Part shown: in pieces, positions 29,579-38,055 of the stretch
How the letters are laid out: each line of letters opens with the position of its first letter
Position numbering within the stretch: position 1 is the stretch's first letter
Assembly (NCBI RefSeq): GCF_001042615.1
Contig: NZ_AP012327.1
Span: 992,001-1,056,000, forward strand
Length of the DNA stretch: 64,000 nucleotides
Reading direction: 5' to 3'
Source: Bifidobacterium catenulatum subsp. kashiwanohense JCM 15439 = DSM 21854
GTDB lineage: Bacteria; Actinomycetota; Actinomycetes; Actinomycetales; Bifidobacteriaceae
Notes under the pieces: generated by a model
Databases searched by the model: none
What the model was told of the DNA's origin: nothing
Seen by the model: only the letters and a program-made list of their open reading frames with translations
Translations under genes and position numbers: made by a program

Positions 29579-32095
29579 TCATCCACACAGATATCTGCCC
29601 GTGACGCTGTCAGGACAGGCACGGACCGTTTCCGGTGTTCCCTCGCATACGATGCGACCGCCGGACATGCCTCCGCCCGGACCCATGTCGATGAGATAAT
29701 CCGCGTTCGCGATTACATCAAGATCATGTTCGATTACTACAACTGTCGCCCCAGAAGCCACCAACGAGTCGAACACGCGTAGTAATACCAGCACATCCAA
29801 CGGGTGTAGCCCGATCGTCGGCTCGTCGAACACGAATACCGAACCGGACTGTCCGCGTCCCATTTCGCTGGCCAGCTTCAGCCGTTGCGCTTCGCCGCCT
29901 GATAACGCAGGAGTCGGCTCGCCAAGTGTCAGATACCCCAGGCCAAGCTCATGCAGTGTGGCCAGTTTCGATCGAACGGGGCGTAGGAAATCCAATAGAG
30001 GCATCATCTCGTCGACGCTTAGCAACATCAATTCCGGCAGTGAACGGGCGACGCTGTCCGCGCAAACCAATCGAATGTCATCGGCGGTCTGTGCATACCG
30101 TGTCCCATGGCAATCGGGACACGTGACGTCAACATCGGGCAGGAACTGCACGTCCAACGAAATGGTACCGGTTCCATCGCAAGTGGAGCAGCGCAACTTG
30201 CCCGTGTTGTATGAGAATGCGCCAGGTTTGAGATTCTTCTTATGGGCATCGGAAGTCTTCGCAAACGCACGACGCAGATCATCGTGAACACCGCAATACG
30301 TCGCCACGGTCGAGCGGATGTTTGCTCCAATGGGCGTGGCATCGATCAGTTCCACTTTCGAAATGCCATCCGCGTCAATCAGACGAATCGAGCTCGGGGA
30401 AACGGTACCATCAGCGGCCGAGCGCAACGCAGGGACCAGTGTCTCCAATACCATCGTCGTCTTACCGGAACCCGACACGCCAGACACCACAGTGAGACGT
30501 CCTCGCGGAATGTCCACCAATAACGGATGCACCGTATGCACGGTATTCGTCTCCAAATGAATCCGACCCTTGGCGAACATCGCATCTAAGTCAATCTGCG
30601 GCCGCGCCCGCTCATGTATTTTGCCACCATCACGCAGAAAAGGCGCTATCTGAGAACCAGGTGCCGTCATAACATCCGCCACCGCACCCTGAGCGATCAC
30701 ATGACCACCTTCGACACCGGCCGTTGGACCCATCTCCACCAAATGATCCATCGCGGCAAGCACACGGGTATCATGATCGACCACAACCACCGAATTGCCG
30801 TCAGCCACCAAATCGCGCATCACGCCCAACAGTCCATCCACATTCGCCGGATGCAATCCGATAGACGGTTCATCCAGCACATACAGCACGCCTGTAGTGC
30901 GGTTACGCACCGAACGGGCCAACTGCACACGTTGGCGCTCGCCGGTGGACAGTGTCGCACCTGCGCGGTCAAGCGACAAATAGCATAATCCGAGTTCCAC
31001 GAGCCGCTCGGCCGTATCCTCGAACGATTCGCAGATGGCTGTGGCCATCGCACGCATCTCCTGCGGCAATGACTTAGGTACTGAACGCACCCAACGTATC
31101 GTTTCGTCAAGTGTCATCGCCGTGGCTTGTGCCAGATCAATACCGAGAATCTGCGGTTGACGAGCCTGCTGTGAAAGCCTCGTACCGGAACAATCCGGAC
31201 AGGGTTTCTCGCTGAGGAATCTCGACACGCGTTTGATACCCTTCTCATCCTTGGCTTTGGCGAGCGCATTCTCCACGGTATATACGGCGTTGAAGTACGT
31301 GAAGTCAAGTTCGGCGAAATCATTGCCTTTCTTCGGTTTGTATAGAATATGCTTCTTGACGGCCGGGCCGTTGAATACGATGTCCCGCTCGGCGTCGGTC
31401 AGCTGGTTGAACGGAATGTTCGTGCGCACTCCCATCGCGCCGCACACCTGCTTCATCAGATCCCACATCAACGATCCCCATGGTAATACTGCGCCGTCGT
31501 CGATGCTTTTGGTCTCGTCTGGCACTAGGGAAGCACGGTCGACGATTCGCACGATGCCTGTTCCGGAGCAGGTCGGGCATGCGCCGGCGGAATTGAACGA
31601 CAGCTGTTCGGCGGATGGTGGGTGCATGAGTTGGTTGCAGGATGCGCATCGTATAGGCAACTCGGCCGCCACGTTCATTGTGGGACGGTTGCGTACGCCA
31701 CAATGCTCGCAGACATGCGAGGCGCAACGGGAGAACAGCAGACGTAGACTGTTGAGCAACTCCGTCATCGTGCCGAACGTGGATCGCACGCCGGGCACTG
31801 AAGGTCTTTGATGGAGGGCGAGAGCTGCGGGCACATGACGTATATCGACTACCTGCGCTCGACTCGCTTGGGTGAGACGTCGCCTAGTATACGTCGACAA
31901 AGCCTCCAGATAGCGTCGGGATCCTTCAGCGTATAGCACACCTAAAGCGAGAGAGCTCTTTCCGGACCCGGAGATGCCGGCGATACCGACTAATTTGTTC
32001 AATGGAATGTCGACATTGACGTTCTTGAGATTATGCACGCAGGCACCGCGCACTTCGATGTGGGACGGTGGGAAAGCTCTAGATGATTGTTCCAT
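29579..32095 (-). CDS. UvrA-like ABC protein (class II)
   Basis: Tandem ABC ATPase of the UvrA superfamily. First Walker A GISGSGKSS near residue 40, zinc-finger CxxC pairs (CEHC, CASC, CPTC) near 130-170, first signature LSTGERQRVQLA; second Walker A GVSGSGKTT, CSTC/CPDC zinc pairs and signature LSGGEAQRLKLA. About 838 aa, against ~950 for UvrA: roughly 100 residues between the first zinc pair and FSFNS-like motif are missing, where UvrA carries its UvrB-binding region. This is the class II/drug-resistance type seen near antibiotic genes in actinobacteria. The start at 32095 is preferred over GTG 32128. Role beyond ATP hydrolysis is inferred. Confidence 0.9.
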   Translation of the reverse strand: MEQSSRAFPPSHIEVRGACVHNLKNVNVDIPLNKLVGIAGISGSGKSSLALGVLYAEGSRRYLEALSTYTRRRLTQASRAQVVDIRHVPAALALHQRPSVPGVRSTFGTMTELLNSLRLLFSRCASHVCEHCGVRNRPTMNVAAELPIRCASCNQLMHPPSAEQLSFNSAGACPTCSGTGIVRIVDRASLVPDETKSIDDGAVLPWGSLMWDLMKQVCGAMGVRTNIPFNQLTDAERDIVFNGPAVKKHILYKPKKGNDFAELDFTYFNAVYTVENALAKAKDEKGIKRVSRFLSEKPCPDCSGTRLSQQARQPQILGIDLAQATAMTLDETIRWVRSVPKSLPQEMRAMATAICESFEDTAERLVELGLCYLSLDRAGATLSTGERQRVQLARSVRNRTTGVLYVLDEPSIGLHPANVDGLLGVMRDLVADGNSVVVVDHDTRVLAAMDHLVEMGPTAGVEGGHVIAQGAVADVMTAPGSQIAPFLRDGGKIHERARPQIDLDAMFAKGRIHLETNTVHTVHPLLVDIPRGRLTVVSGVSGSGKTTMVLETLVPALRSAADGTVSPSSIRLIDADGISKVELIDATPIGANIRSTVATYCGVHDDLRRAFAKTSDAHKKNLKPGAFSYNTGKLRCSTCDGTGTISLDVQFLPDVDVTCPDCHGTRYAQTADDIRLVCADSVARSLPELMLLSVDEMMPLLDFLRPVRSKLATLHELGLGYLTLGEPTPALSGGEAQRLKLASEMGRGQSGSVFVFDEPTIGLHPLDVLVLLRVFDSLVASGATVVVIEHDLDVIANADYLIDMGPGGGMSGGRIVCEGTPETVRACPDSVTGRYLCG

Positions 32096-32296
32096 ACCTG
32101 CTACAGTACCTGTGTGACGGGAAAACACGTGGGCAGGGGAGCCTTATCCGTCATGGTATTGCGGCATGTGGTATTTGATCCATATATTCGACCGTAACGG
32201 AGGGGATGTCATTGTTTTCATGGCTGTCGTCAGTGTGCGTGAATCAGAAGGTGATGCGGTGGAATACGGAGAAATGGATTGGGAAAGGAAGAAATC

Positions 32297-32440
32297 ATGT
32301 ACATCGTATATACCAATGGAAAGAAGTTCGCCGAGGAACAGGACCGGAGTCTGTTCCTCGGCGTGGAGCGGGTTGCGGGCGAATGCCCAGAACATCCGCG
32401 TAAGGCGTTGATAGGCTTGTCCGCCGTGTCAGCGTGTTGA
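32297..32440 (+). CDS. Possible 47-aa small protein with internal hairpin
   Basis: ATG at 32297 follows AAAGGAAG by 6 nt and opens a 47-codon frame beginning MYIVYTNGKKFAEEQ. Inside it, CGCCGAGGAACAG (32329-32341) pairs perfectly with CTGTTCCTCGGCG (32351-32363). Its end overlaps the 3' end of the opposite-strand OFA gene by 12 nt. Not recognised. The rest of 32096-32428 shows no other feature. Confidence 0.35.
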   Translation: MYIVYTNGKKFAEEQDRSLFLGVERVAGECPEHPRKALIGLSAVSAC

Positions 32441-33715
32441 TAAGGCGTTGGCGCTCTTGCCTTTCGTGGCGAGCGTCACGGCGATGATGGACACGAGAGC
32501 GACGGCGTACAGTACGGTGATGATCGGAATCAGCGCGCTGTATCGGTGGGCTGCGTCCGTCGTATGGGAGACGACGAAGGACGCCAGCTGGTTGCCGGAC
32601 AATCCGGCGAACGCCCACGCGCTCAAAGCCAGTCCGTGCACGGTGGACACTGACTTCATACCGAAGTGCTGCTCAAGCAGCACCGGCAGCGTAGAGAAGC
32701 CGCCGCCATAGCCGGCGTTGATAAGGAACAGCATCGTCACAATCAGCCATAGGGTGCCGTTGGCAATCGAATGCGTGAAGATCTGCAACGCGCACACCGC
32801 GATGGACATGATGAAAATTACCAGATATGCGGTTTCACGGCGTTTGCAGTGGTCGGACAGTGCGGAGAACCCGATACGTCCGGCAGCGTTAAATACGGCA
32901 TCGACGGCCAGGATGACGCTGATGCTTCCTGCGATGGCTGTGGCCAGCTGTGTCGCGTTCAGTGACGCGTACTTTGGAAGGATGGACAGCGCATCATGCA
33001 GGATGTCCTTCTCTTGGGAGATCAATGCCAGACCGCAGGTGATATTGAGATAGAAAGCCAGCCAAATCGCCCAGAATACCGGCTTCCTCATGATATCGCG
33101 ACGGCGGATGCGGGCCTGTTCGGAATACACGTATCCGGCTGGACGCTTGATTAGTGCGAAGCCGATCAGCATCATTACCGCGTATACGACGGCAAGAACA
33201 TAGAACATGGGCGCCAGGCCAATCGTGGAGACCAGCCACTGCATGACCGGGCTTGCGATGGCCTTGGCCAGACCGAATCCCGCGACGGCGATGCCGGTGG
33301 CGAGCCCCTTGTTGTCGGCGAACCACAGCATCAGGTTCTTCACCGGCGTCAGATAGCCGACGCCCAACCCGATGCCCATGATCACGCCATAGAAGATGAA
33401 CACGCCGGGGAGCCATCCCGCCGCGATACTGGCTCCGGTGCCGGCGAACCCACAGACGAAGCAGACCGTCGATATCAGAGCCGATTTCTTGATGTCCTTT
33501 TCGACGAAGGGTCCAAGGAAGGCTGCCGACATGCCAAGGAAGAAGATGGCAAGCGAGAAGCCCCATTCCACAATGCTCGGCGCCACATGCATCTGATCGG
33601 CGATTAGCTGTTTGAACACGCTCCAGCAGTATACGGTGCCGATTGAGATGTGAATGAGCAACGCCGGAATAACAGCGCACACCCAACGGTTTCCCCCATG
33701 TTGTTGATTGGCCAT
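32429..33715 (-). CDS. OFA-type MFS transporter
   Basis: Twelve-helix major facilitator of the oxalate/formate antiporter family. Visible signatures: SIGTVYCWSVFKQ in helix 1, GMSAAFLGPFVEKD before the first loop, and GIGLGVGYLTPVKNLMLWF in the fourth-fifth helix region. 428 aa. The substrate cannot be inferred; monocarboxylate exchange is the family's typical role. A large hairpin sits in its 5' leader, and the gene is followed convergently by a small ORF. Confidence 0.9.
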   Translation of the reverse strand: MANQQHGGNRWVCAVIPALLIHISIGTVYCWSVFKQLIADQMHVAPSIVEWGFSLAIFFLGMSAAFLGPFVEKDIKKSALISTVCFVCGFAGTGASIAAGWLPGVFIFYGVIMGIGLGVGYLTPVKNLMLWFADNKGLATGIAVAGFGLAKAIASPVMQWLVSTIGLAPMFYVLAVVYAVMMLIGFALIKRPAGYVYSEQARIRRRDIMRKPVFWAIWLAFYLNITCGLALISQEKDILHDALSILPKYASLNATQLATAIAGSISVILAVDAVFNAAGRIGFSALSDHCKRRETAYLVIFIMSIAVCALQIFTHSIANGTLWLIVTMLFLINAGYGGGFSTLPVLLEQHFGMKSVSTVHGLALSAWAFAGLSGNQLASFVVSHTTDAAHRYSALIPIITVLYAVALVSIIAVTLATKGKSANALSTR

Positions 33716-33733
33716 GTAATATTCGTTCCTCTC

Positions 33734-33767
33734 TGTTGTTTGTTCGCTCTGCGACGAACAAACAACA
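33734..33767 (-). promoter_or_regulatory. Hairpin or operator in the OFA transporter leader
   Basis: TGTTGTTTGTTCG (33734-33746) and CGAACAAACAACA (33755-33767) form a perfect 13-bp inverted repeat with an 8-nt loop, ending 18 nt before the start codon and just upstream of the ribosome-binding site. Confidence 0.65.
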
Positions 33768-33856
33768 AGATAATGGTGGAGTATTCCGTGGCCTTGAGCG
33801 TGTTGGGAGGTGGTAGGAGTGGGTAAGCCGTTGATTTTATTGGATTTTCCAACAAA

Positions 33857-33907
33857 TGAACATTGCGTATGTTCACCTTGGGAATAAACATGAGGAAAAT
33901 CTCATGT
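33857..33907 (-). promoter_or_regulatory. Two inverted repeats upstream of the OFA transporter
   Basis: TGAACAT-N5-ATGTTCA (33857-33875) and ACATGAG-N6-CTCATGT (33888-33907). They lie between the hydrolase end and the transporter start, so they may be operator sites for the transporter. Confidence 0.4.
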
Positions 33908-33931
33908 GAGTCTTGACACAGTTTTCATGGT

Positions 33932-34927
33932 TCACAATTCGAATGCGCGTTTGATGAAGGCGTTGACGGTGTTCCAATACAGTTCAGGATCCACGACGGA
34001 TGCTTCCATATGGCGTGCGTCGGGAATCATGAGCTTTTCTCGATCGATGCTTGAGCACGCTTCGTAATTGATCTTGAGGAAACGTGAGTTCACAATGTCG
34101 TCCTGTTCGCCATGAATGAACAGCATCGGAATGACGGTATGTCTGAGCGACTGCAGACAGGTGGCTTCCGAAAAATCGTACCCTGCATAATGTTTGCAGA
34201 ACAATCCCGTGGCATCCACGCATACCGCGGCAAGCGGTTTCGGCAGATGCGACGAATGCCGAAGGTTGTCGATGAACACCATACGTGCAGACGTGTAGCC
34301 GCTATCGACAATCGCGGACACCACATTGTGCGGCAGGCGCGGGTCTCCCGTCGTCATCATCACCGTTGCCGCGCCCATCGAACCGCCATACAGCAGGATG
34401 CGGGCGTCGGGGTCGCTCGACACGATAAGGTCAATCCAATTCAGTAGATCATTGCGTTCGAGCCAGCCCATGCCGACGTACCGTCCTTCGCTCAAGTCTT
34501 GGGCACGCTGCGACGGAACCAACACGGTGAAGCCCATGCGGGCGTAACGATGCGCCCATTTCGCGGTTTCCTCCGGTACGCCGGTATAACCATGCATACA
34601 GATTGCGTACAGGTGTGGTTTTGGCGCAGCGCAATCCGGGTCGAACAGCCATCCATGCAGTCGAAGTCCATCATCGCTGGTAATCGTCACAGGCTGTTTG
34701 GCTTGCGAGAACCATTCTCCTGCTTCCTTTGCCTCACCCTGCTGAAGTTTCTCGGTACGTTCCGGCGCAATCAGCGATTGATGGAAAACGGAACGTTTCC
34801 ATTGCGTATCGATGCAGAAATGGAACAGGTATTTCGCGGTCGCAGCCAACGATGCGATACAGGCAGCCGTCACGGCTCCCGTGGCGATGCGAATGTCGCG
34901 AACGATTGTGCCATTGTCATGCTTCAT
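33932..34927 (-). CDS. Alpha/beta hydrolase
   Basis: Putative serine hydrolase. An N-terminal hydrophobic stretch at residues 12-36 (ATGAVTAACIASLAATAKY) suggests a membrane anchor. The oxyanion segment is MHGYTGVPEETAKW, and the nucleophile elbow is LLYGGSMGAATVM (Ser in GGSMG). An acid residue in HGEQDDIV and a C-terminal His in PDARHME complete the triad. 331 aa. Resembles the FrsA/YqkD-like hydrolases. The substrate is unknown. Confidence 0.88.
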   Translation of the reverse strand: MKHDNGTIVRDIRIATGAVTAACIASLAATAKYLFHFCIDTQWKRSVFHQSLIAPERTEKLQQGEAKEAGEWFSQAKQPVTITSDDGLRLHGWLFDPDCAAPKPHLYAICMHGYTGVPEETAKWAHRYARMGFTVLVPSQRAQDLSEGRYVGMGWLERNDLLNWIDLIVSSDPDARILLYGGSMGAATVMMTTGDPRLPHNVVSAIVDSGYTSARMVFIDNLRHSSHLPKPLAAVCVDATGLFCKHYAGYDFSEATCLQSLRHTVIPMLFIHGEQDDIVNSRFLKINYEACSSIDREKLMIPDARHMEASVVDPELYWNTVNAFIKRAFEL

Positions 34928-35064
34928 TGCTGTCTCGATTCCTTGCGATTGACGAATTGTTCACAACTACTATCGATTGTACGTGCGTACGGCGTTTTCG
35001 TGGGCTTTGACAGATTTTTGCATTTTTGATGTGTGGCGTTTTTCGATGATGTCCGCCCTCATCA

Positions 35065-35070
35065 TATACT
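35065..35070 (+). promoter_or_regulatory. Candidate rplY -10 box
   Basis: TATACT in an AT-rich patch 141 nt before rplY, with a poor -35 (TTCGAT, 17 bp upstream). The rest of the 283-bp gap (34928-35210) shows no other feature. Confidence 0.3.
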
Positions 35071-35210
35071 AATTAACTGTTGTCTTGGCGAGGGAAGCGT
35101 ATGGCCTCCGTAATCGACTCGGCGTGTGATTGTAGGCTCCTTGTGGGTTGATTCACGGCTCGTTGATGCGCCGAGACAGAGTGAACGAATAAAACAAGGA
35201 GAAATAGCTC

Positions 35211-35807
35211 ATGGCTACCACCATTACCCTCGAAGGCGCTGCCCGTACCGAGTTCGGCAAGGGCGCTGCCCGCCGCCTGCGCGTCGCCAACCTTATTCCG
35301 GCCACCGTGTACGCAGGCGGCGAAGAGCCGGTCTTCGTGCAGCTGCCGATGAAGGAAACCACCCTGTCCCTGCGTCACACCAACGCTCTGTTCACCATCA
35401 AGTTCGGTGACGAGACCAAGATGGCTGTCGTCAAGGACGTTCAGCGCAACCCGGTGAAGCGCATCGTCGAGCACGTTGACTTCTACGAGGTCAAGGCCGG
35501 CGAGAAGATCGACGTCGAGGTGCCGGTGTTCGTCGAGGGTACCCCGAAGGGCGCTGCCGTCGCATTCGTCGACATCCAGGAGCTCAAGGTTCGCGCCGAT
35601 GTCGCCAACCTGCCGGAGAAGATCGTGGTTAACGTTGACGGTCTGACCGACGGTTCCAAGATCTTCGCCAAGGATGTCGTGCTGCCGGAAGGCGTTGTGC
35701 TCGACGTCGAGGATCCGGAAGAGTCCGTCGTCACCGTCGAGGTGCCGGAAGATGCTGCCGGTGAGGCTGCTCCGGTCGAAGCCGCTCCGGCTGACGACGC
35801 TGAGTGA
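35211..35807 (+). CDS. rplY: 50S ribosomal protein L25 (CTC type)
   Basis: 5S rRNA-binding protein of the large subunit, the long two-domain type. The N-terminal ~90 residues are the L25 fold (LEGAARTEFGKGAARRLRVANLIPATVYAGG); the C-terminal domain continues to residue ~185, and the last ~15 residues are Ala/Pro/Asp-rich. 198 aa. Ribosome-binding site AAGGAG precedes the ATG. Codon use is strongly biased, as expected for a highly expressed protein. Confidence 0.97.
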   Translation: MATTITLEGAARTEFGKGAARRLRVANLIPATVYAGGEEPVFVQLPMKETTLSLRHTNALFTIKFGDETKMAVVKDVQRNPVKRIVEHVDFYEVKAGEKIDVEVPVFVEGTPKGAAVAFVDIQELKVRADVANLPEKIVVNVDGLTDGSKIFAKDVVLPEGVVLDVEDPEESVVTVEVPEDAAGEAAPVEAAPADDAE

Positions 35808-35838
35808 GTTCAGCTAGCTTAAGGAAGCAAACTTCCAT

Positions 35839-35905
35839 CTTACGGTTTTGAAAAACCGTAAGAGATGATGAAAAGCCCATGTGTTCAGACGCACATGGGC
35901 TTTTT
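35839..35905 (+). terminator. Double-hairpin terminator after rplY
   Basis: First hairpin TCTTACGGTTTT / AAAACCGTAAGA (about 35839-35862); then AAAAGCCCATGTG (35871-35883) pairs with CACATGGGCTTTT, ending in TTTTT (35901-35905). The second is a classical terminator. Confidence 0.92.
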
Positions 35906-36174
35906 GCACCCCGGCAACACCCGTTCTGTGAGCTGGAAGACATACGAAACTGACGGCAAATCCTGCATTTCTTACGCAATATTGGCACGACGGGTGGATG
36001 CGGACTATACTCGCCCATGCGTTCAATGAACCCGTTCGATAATGATCTGACGCAGGATTCCAGTAAATACGTGACATGCATCAGCAATCCAATCGAGTGA
36101 TGACTCGCATGACTGACGATGCATGGAAACAATGCACGAGAGACGAAGTGAGACGCTGCGGAGGAGAGGAACAT

Positions 36175-36618
36175 TTGAATAAGCATATTATTCGGCTTGA
36201 TGTGGTGGCGGTGGTATTCCTTGGCGGATGCATCGGCACGGGACTGCGGTATGCGAGCTCGTCCATTGCGGATGTGGGCAGCTTCCATGTCGGTACGTTC
36301 GCGGCCAATATGGTGGCCTGCTTCGTATATGCGGCGCTTTCCGCATGGCTGGGATCTTCCAGTCTGTTGAAAGGCCGTGCAAAAGAATACGTGAATCGTG
36401 GATTCGGCATGGGCATGTGCGGAGGCCTTTCCACCATGTCCACGCTCGCATTGGAAGAATTCATGATGATTGACGATCACGCGATTCCCAGCGTCCTCAC
36501 ATATTGTTGCGCAACGTTCATTGTCGGTTTTGCGCTCGCCTACGCTGGTGCCTTATGCGGTTCGTGGCTGGCGGAACGAAACAAAGACGAATATGCTGAC
36601 AAGGAGGCGATCCGATGA
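36175..36618 (+). CDS. crcB: Fluoride channel CrcB/Fluc, first subunit
   Basis: Dual-topology fluoride exporter subunit. Four hydrophobic segments fit the family, and VGTFAANMVACFVYAAL plus GMCGGLSTMSTLALEE are its channel signatures (Asn and Phe-track region). The TTG at 36175 is chosen as start: GGAGAGG lies 9 nt upstream and MNKHIIRLD gives a normal N-terminus; open frames reach 36100 and 36076 with atypical sequence. It overlaps the next crcB gene by 4 nt (ATGA). Paired subunits of this kind form heterodimers. Confidence 0.88.
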   Translation: MNKHIIRLDVVAVVFLGGCIGTGLRYASSSIADVGSFHVGTFAANMVACFVYAALSAWLGSSSLLKGRAKEYVNRGFGMGMCGGLSTMSTLALEEFMMIDDHAIPSVLTYCCATFIVGFALAYAGALCGSWLAERNKDEYADKEAIR

Positions 36619-36983
36619 GCGCAATGCTTGCGATCGGCGTATGCGCATGCGGTGGCGTCGGCGCGGCCGCGCGCTATATCTGCGATTCGTATATCAAGGC
36701 AATGTGGCGCAAAACGTTCCCGCTTTCGACGTTTGCCATCAATGTTGTGGCCGGTCTGCTTGCCGGCTTGGTGGCGGGATTGTTCGCGGCGAACACCATA
36801 AGCCCCGACTGCCGCCTACTGCTCGCAACAGGATTTCTCGGCGGTTTCTCAACGTTCTCAACCATGATGAACGAGACGGTTACGCTCCTACGCAATGGGA
36901 AAATCGCTTGTTTCATCGGCTATACTCTGGCTTCGATCGTCGTGCCCGTCATGGCCGTTGCGTGCGGTTACTGGCTGGCCTGA
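36615..36983 (+). CDS. crcB: Fluoride channel CrcB/Fluc, second subunit
   Basis: Second CrcB protein, 122 aa, four hydrophobic segments. STFAINVVAGLLAGLVAG and GFLGGFSTFSTMMNE are the signatures. Start overlaps the preceding gene by ATGA, so the two are co-translated, as in Gram-positive heteromeric Fluc pairs. No fluoride riboswitch was recognisable upstream. Confidence 0.93.
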   Translation: MSAMLAIGVCACGGVGAAARYICDSYIKAMWRKTFPLSTFAINVVAGLLAGLVAGLFAANTISPDCRLLLATGFLGGFSTFSTMMNETVTLLRNGKIACFIGYTLASIVVPVMAVACGYWLA

Positions 36984-37068
36984 GCCAACGTAAACGTGAT
37001 TCCAAAATCACGTCTGAATGCAGAGACCGGCTTAAGTTTGCGCGTAGCATGCAACCACGCTCGGGACT

Positions 37069-37482
37069 ATGGGAATCACGTATACCGATAAAAAGAAGTT
37101 CACCAAAGAGCGGACGCGGCAACTGTTCCGATCCGTCGGATGGGTGTCAGGCAAATATCCGGAACATTTGCACAAGGCTCTGATGGAATCGTCCACCGTG
37201 TTCAGCGCATGGGATGGCGACCGCTTGGTGGGCTTGGTGCGCGTGCTTGATGACACTGAGATGGTGGCTTACATGCATTACGTGCTGGTCGATCCGGAGT
37301 ATCAGGGTCATGGCATCGCAGGCCATCTGGTGGGCATGGTCAAAGAGAAATACTGCGACTACCTTTATATTGAAGTTATGCCGGAAGAAAGCAAGAACGC
37401 CACCTTCTACCAGAAGCACGGCTTCTCAAGCATAGAAGACGGCGTGGCCATGCAGATCCGCAATCCGGGAGAACGCCGTTGA
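37069..37482 (+). CDS. GNAT family N-acetyltransferase
   Basis: Acetyl-CoA-dependent acetyltransferase. 137 aa. LVDPEYQGHGIAGHLV (near residues 80-95) is the acetyl-CoA-binding motif (Q/RxxGxG/A), preceded by VGLVRVLDDTEMVAYMHYVL, and ATFYQKHGFSSIEDGVAMQI is the usual C-terminal strand. Substrate unknown. The stop codon is followed directly by a truncated toxin gene on the other strand. Confidence 0.93.
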   Translation: MGITYTDKKKFTKERTRQLFRSVGWVSGKYPEHLHKALMESSTVFSAWDGDRLVGLVRVLDDTEMVAYMHYVLVDPEYQGHGIAGHLVGMVKEKYCDYLYIEVMPEESKNATFYQKHGFSSIEDGVAMQIRNPGERR

Positions 37483-37483
37483 A

Positions 37484-37615
37484 ACAGGCAACGTGCCGCC
37501 GCTTGCCGGAATCTCGATTGCCTCAAATAGTTTTTCGAGATTCTTATTCTGCTTCTTGTCCAGCGTCAGATTTTTCTTAAACTGGCTGGTGCACTTTACG
37601 TCGTATCTCTCTCAT
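37484..37615 (-). pseudogene. Truncated, frameshifted YafQ-family toxin
   Basis: On the minus strand the frame reads YDVKCTSQFKKNLTLDKKQN then KNLEKLFEAIE, the N-terminal half of a YafQ/RelE ribosome-dependent mRNA interferase. The ATG at 37613-37615 is out of frame (an early frameshift), and the gene is cut off at the GNAT stop, losing its C-terminal active-site half. No antitoxin was found upstream. Confidence 0.65.
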
Positions 37616-37677
37616 ACTTCGAGGACGGATCTGAGGGTGTCTATGCTGGAATAGCTGGGAGAGGAGCGAGCGGGCTG

Positions 37678-37739
37678 TATCTCGCTTATATATGGCAAAT
37701 TTCGGGACGTGTCATGTGATATCTCACTTATATATGGCA
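37678..37739 (+). repeat. Two direct repeats upstream of ilvE
   Basis: TATCTCGCTTATATATGGCA (37678-37697) and TATCTCACTTATATATGGCA (37720-37739) differ at one base and lie 42 bp (four helical turns) apart. Confidence 0.65.
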
Positions 37740-37785
37740 GGTTGTGCCACTGTGCTGTTTCCGGAGTAAAGGAAGTTGATGTACC

Positions 37786-38055
37786 ATGGCAGTTAACGGC
37801 AGTTCCCTAGGCCTCCTGACAGTGTCCAACCCTGGGAGCTCTTTTAGCCGAACGAAGCTGTGGCGGGTGCCGACGGTCGTGAGGGCAGCAACTTTTTCGC
37901 AGGATGTTTCTTCCTATCTCATATCGCGAACGCTTGTAATCGAAAGAGATTATGATGTGGGAGAGTTACTAACCAGAACCGGTGCCACAAGCGCTGGAAT
38001 ACCAACAACCGCGGGCCGCTTTCGGGCGGCTGCAACAAGAAGAAGTAAAGAATGA
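37786..38055 (+). CDS. Possible 89-aa upstream ORF overlapping ilvE
   Basis: ATG at 37786 follows AAAGGAAG and opens an 89-codon frame whose TGA overlaps the ilvE ATG (ATGA). The sequence (MAVNGSSLGLLTVSNPGSSF at the start) was not recognised and has no dense run of branched-chain codons. It may be an upstream coupling ORF or chance. The rest of 37616-37785 holds only the direct repeats. Confidence 0.3.
   Translation: MAVNGSSLGLLTVSNPGSSFSRTKLWRVPTVVRAATFSQDVSSYLISRTLVIERDYDVGELLTRTGATSAGIPTTAGRFRAAATRRSKE

Noticed and set aside
36000..36174. Possible fluoride riboswitch before crcB
   Set aside because: The sequence does not contain the conserved fluoride-switch blocks.
37980..38050. T-box-like antiterminator before ilvE (ACCGCGGGCC-type stretch)
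   Set aside because: The TGGnACCGCG core is interrupted and no T-box stem I was found upstream.
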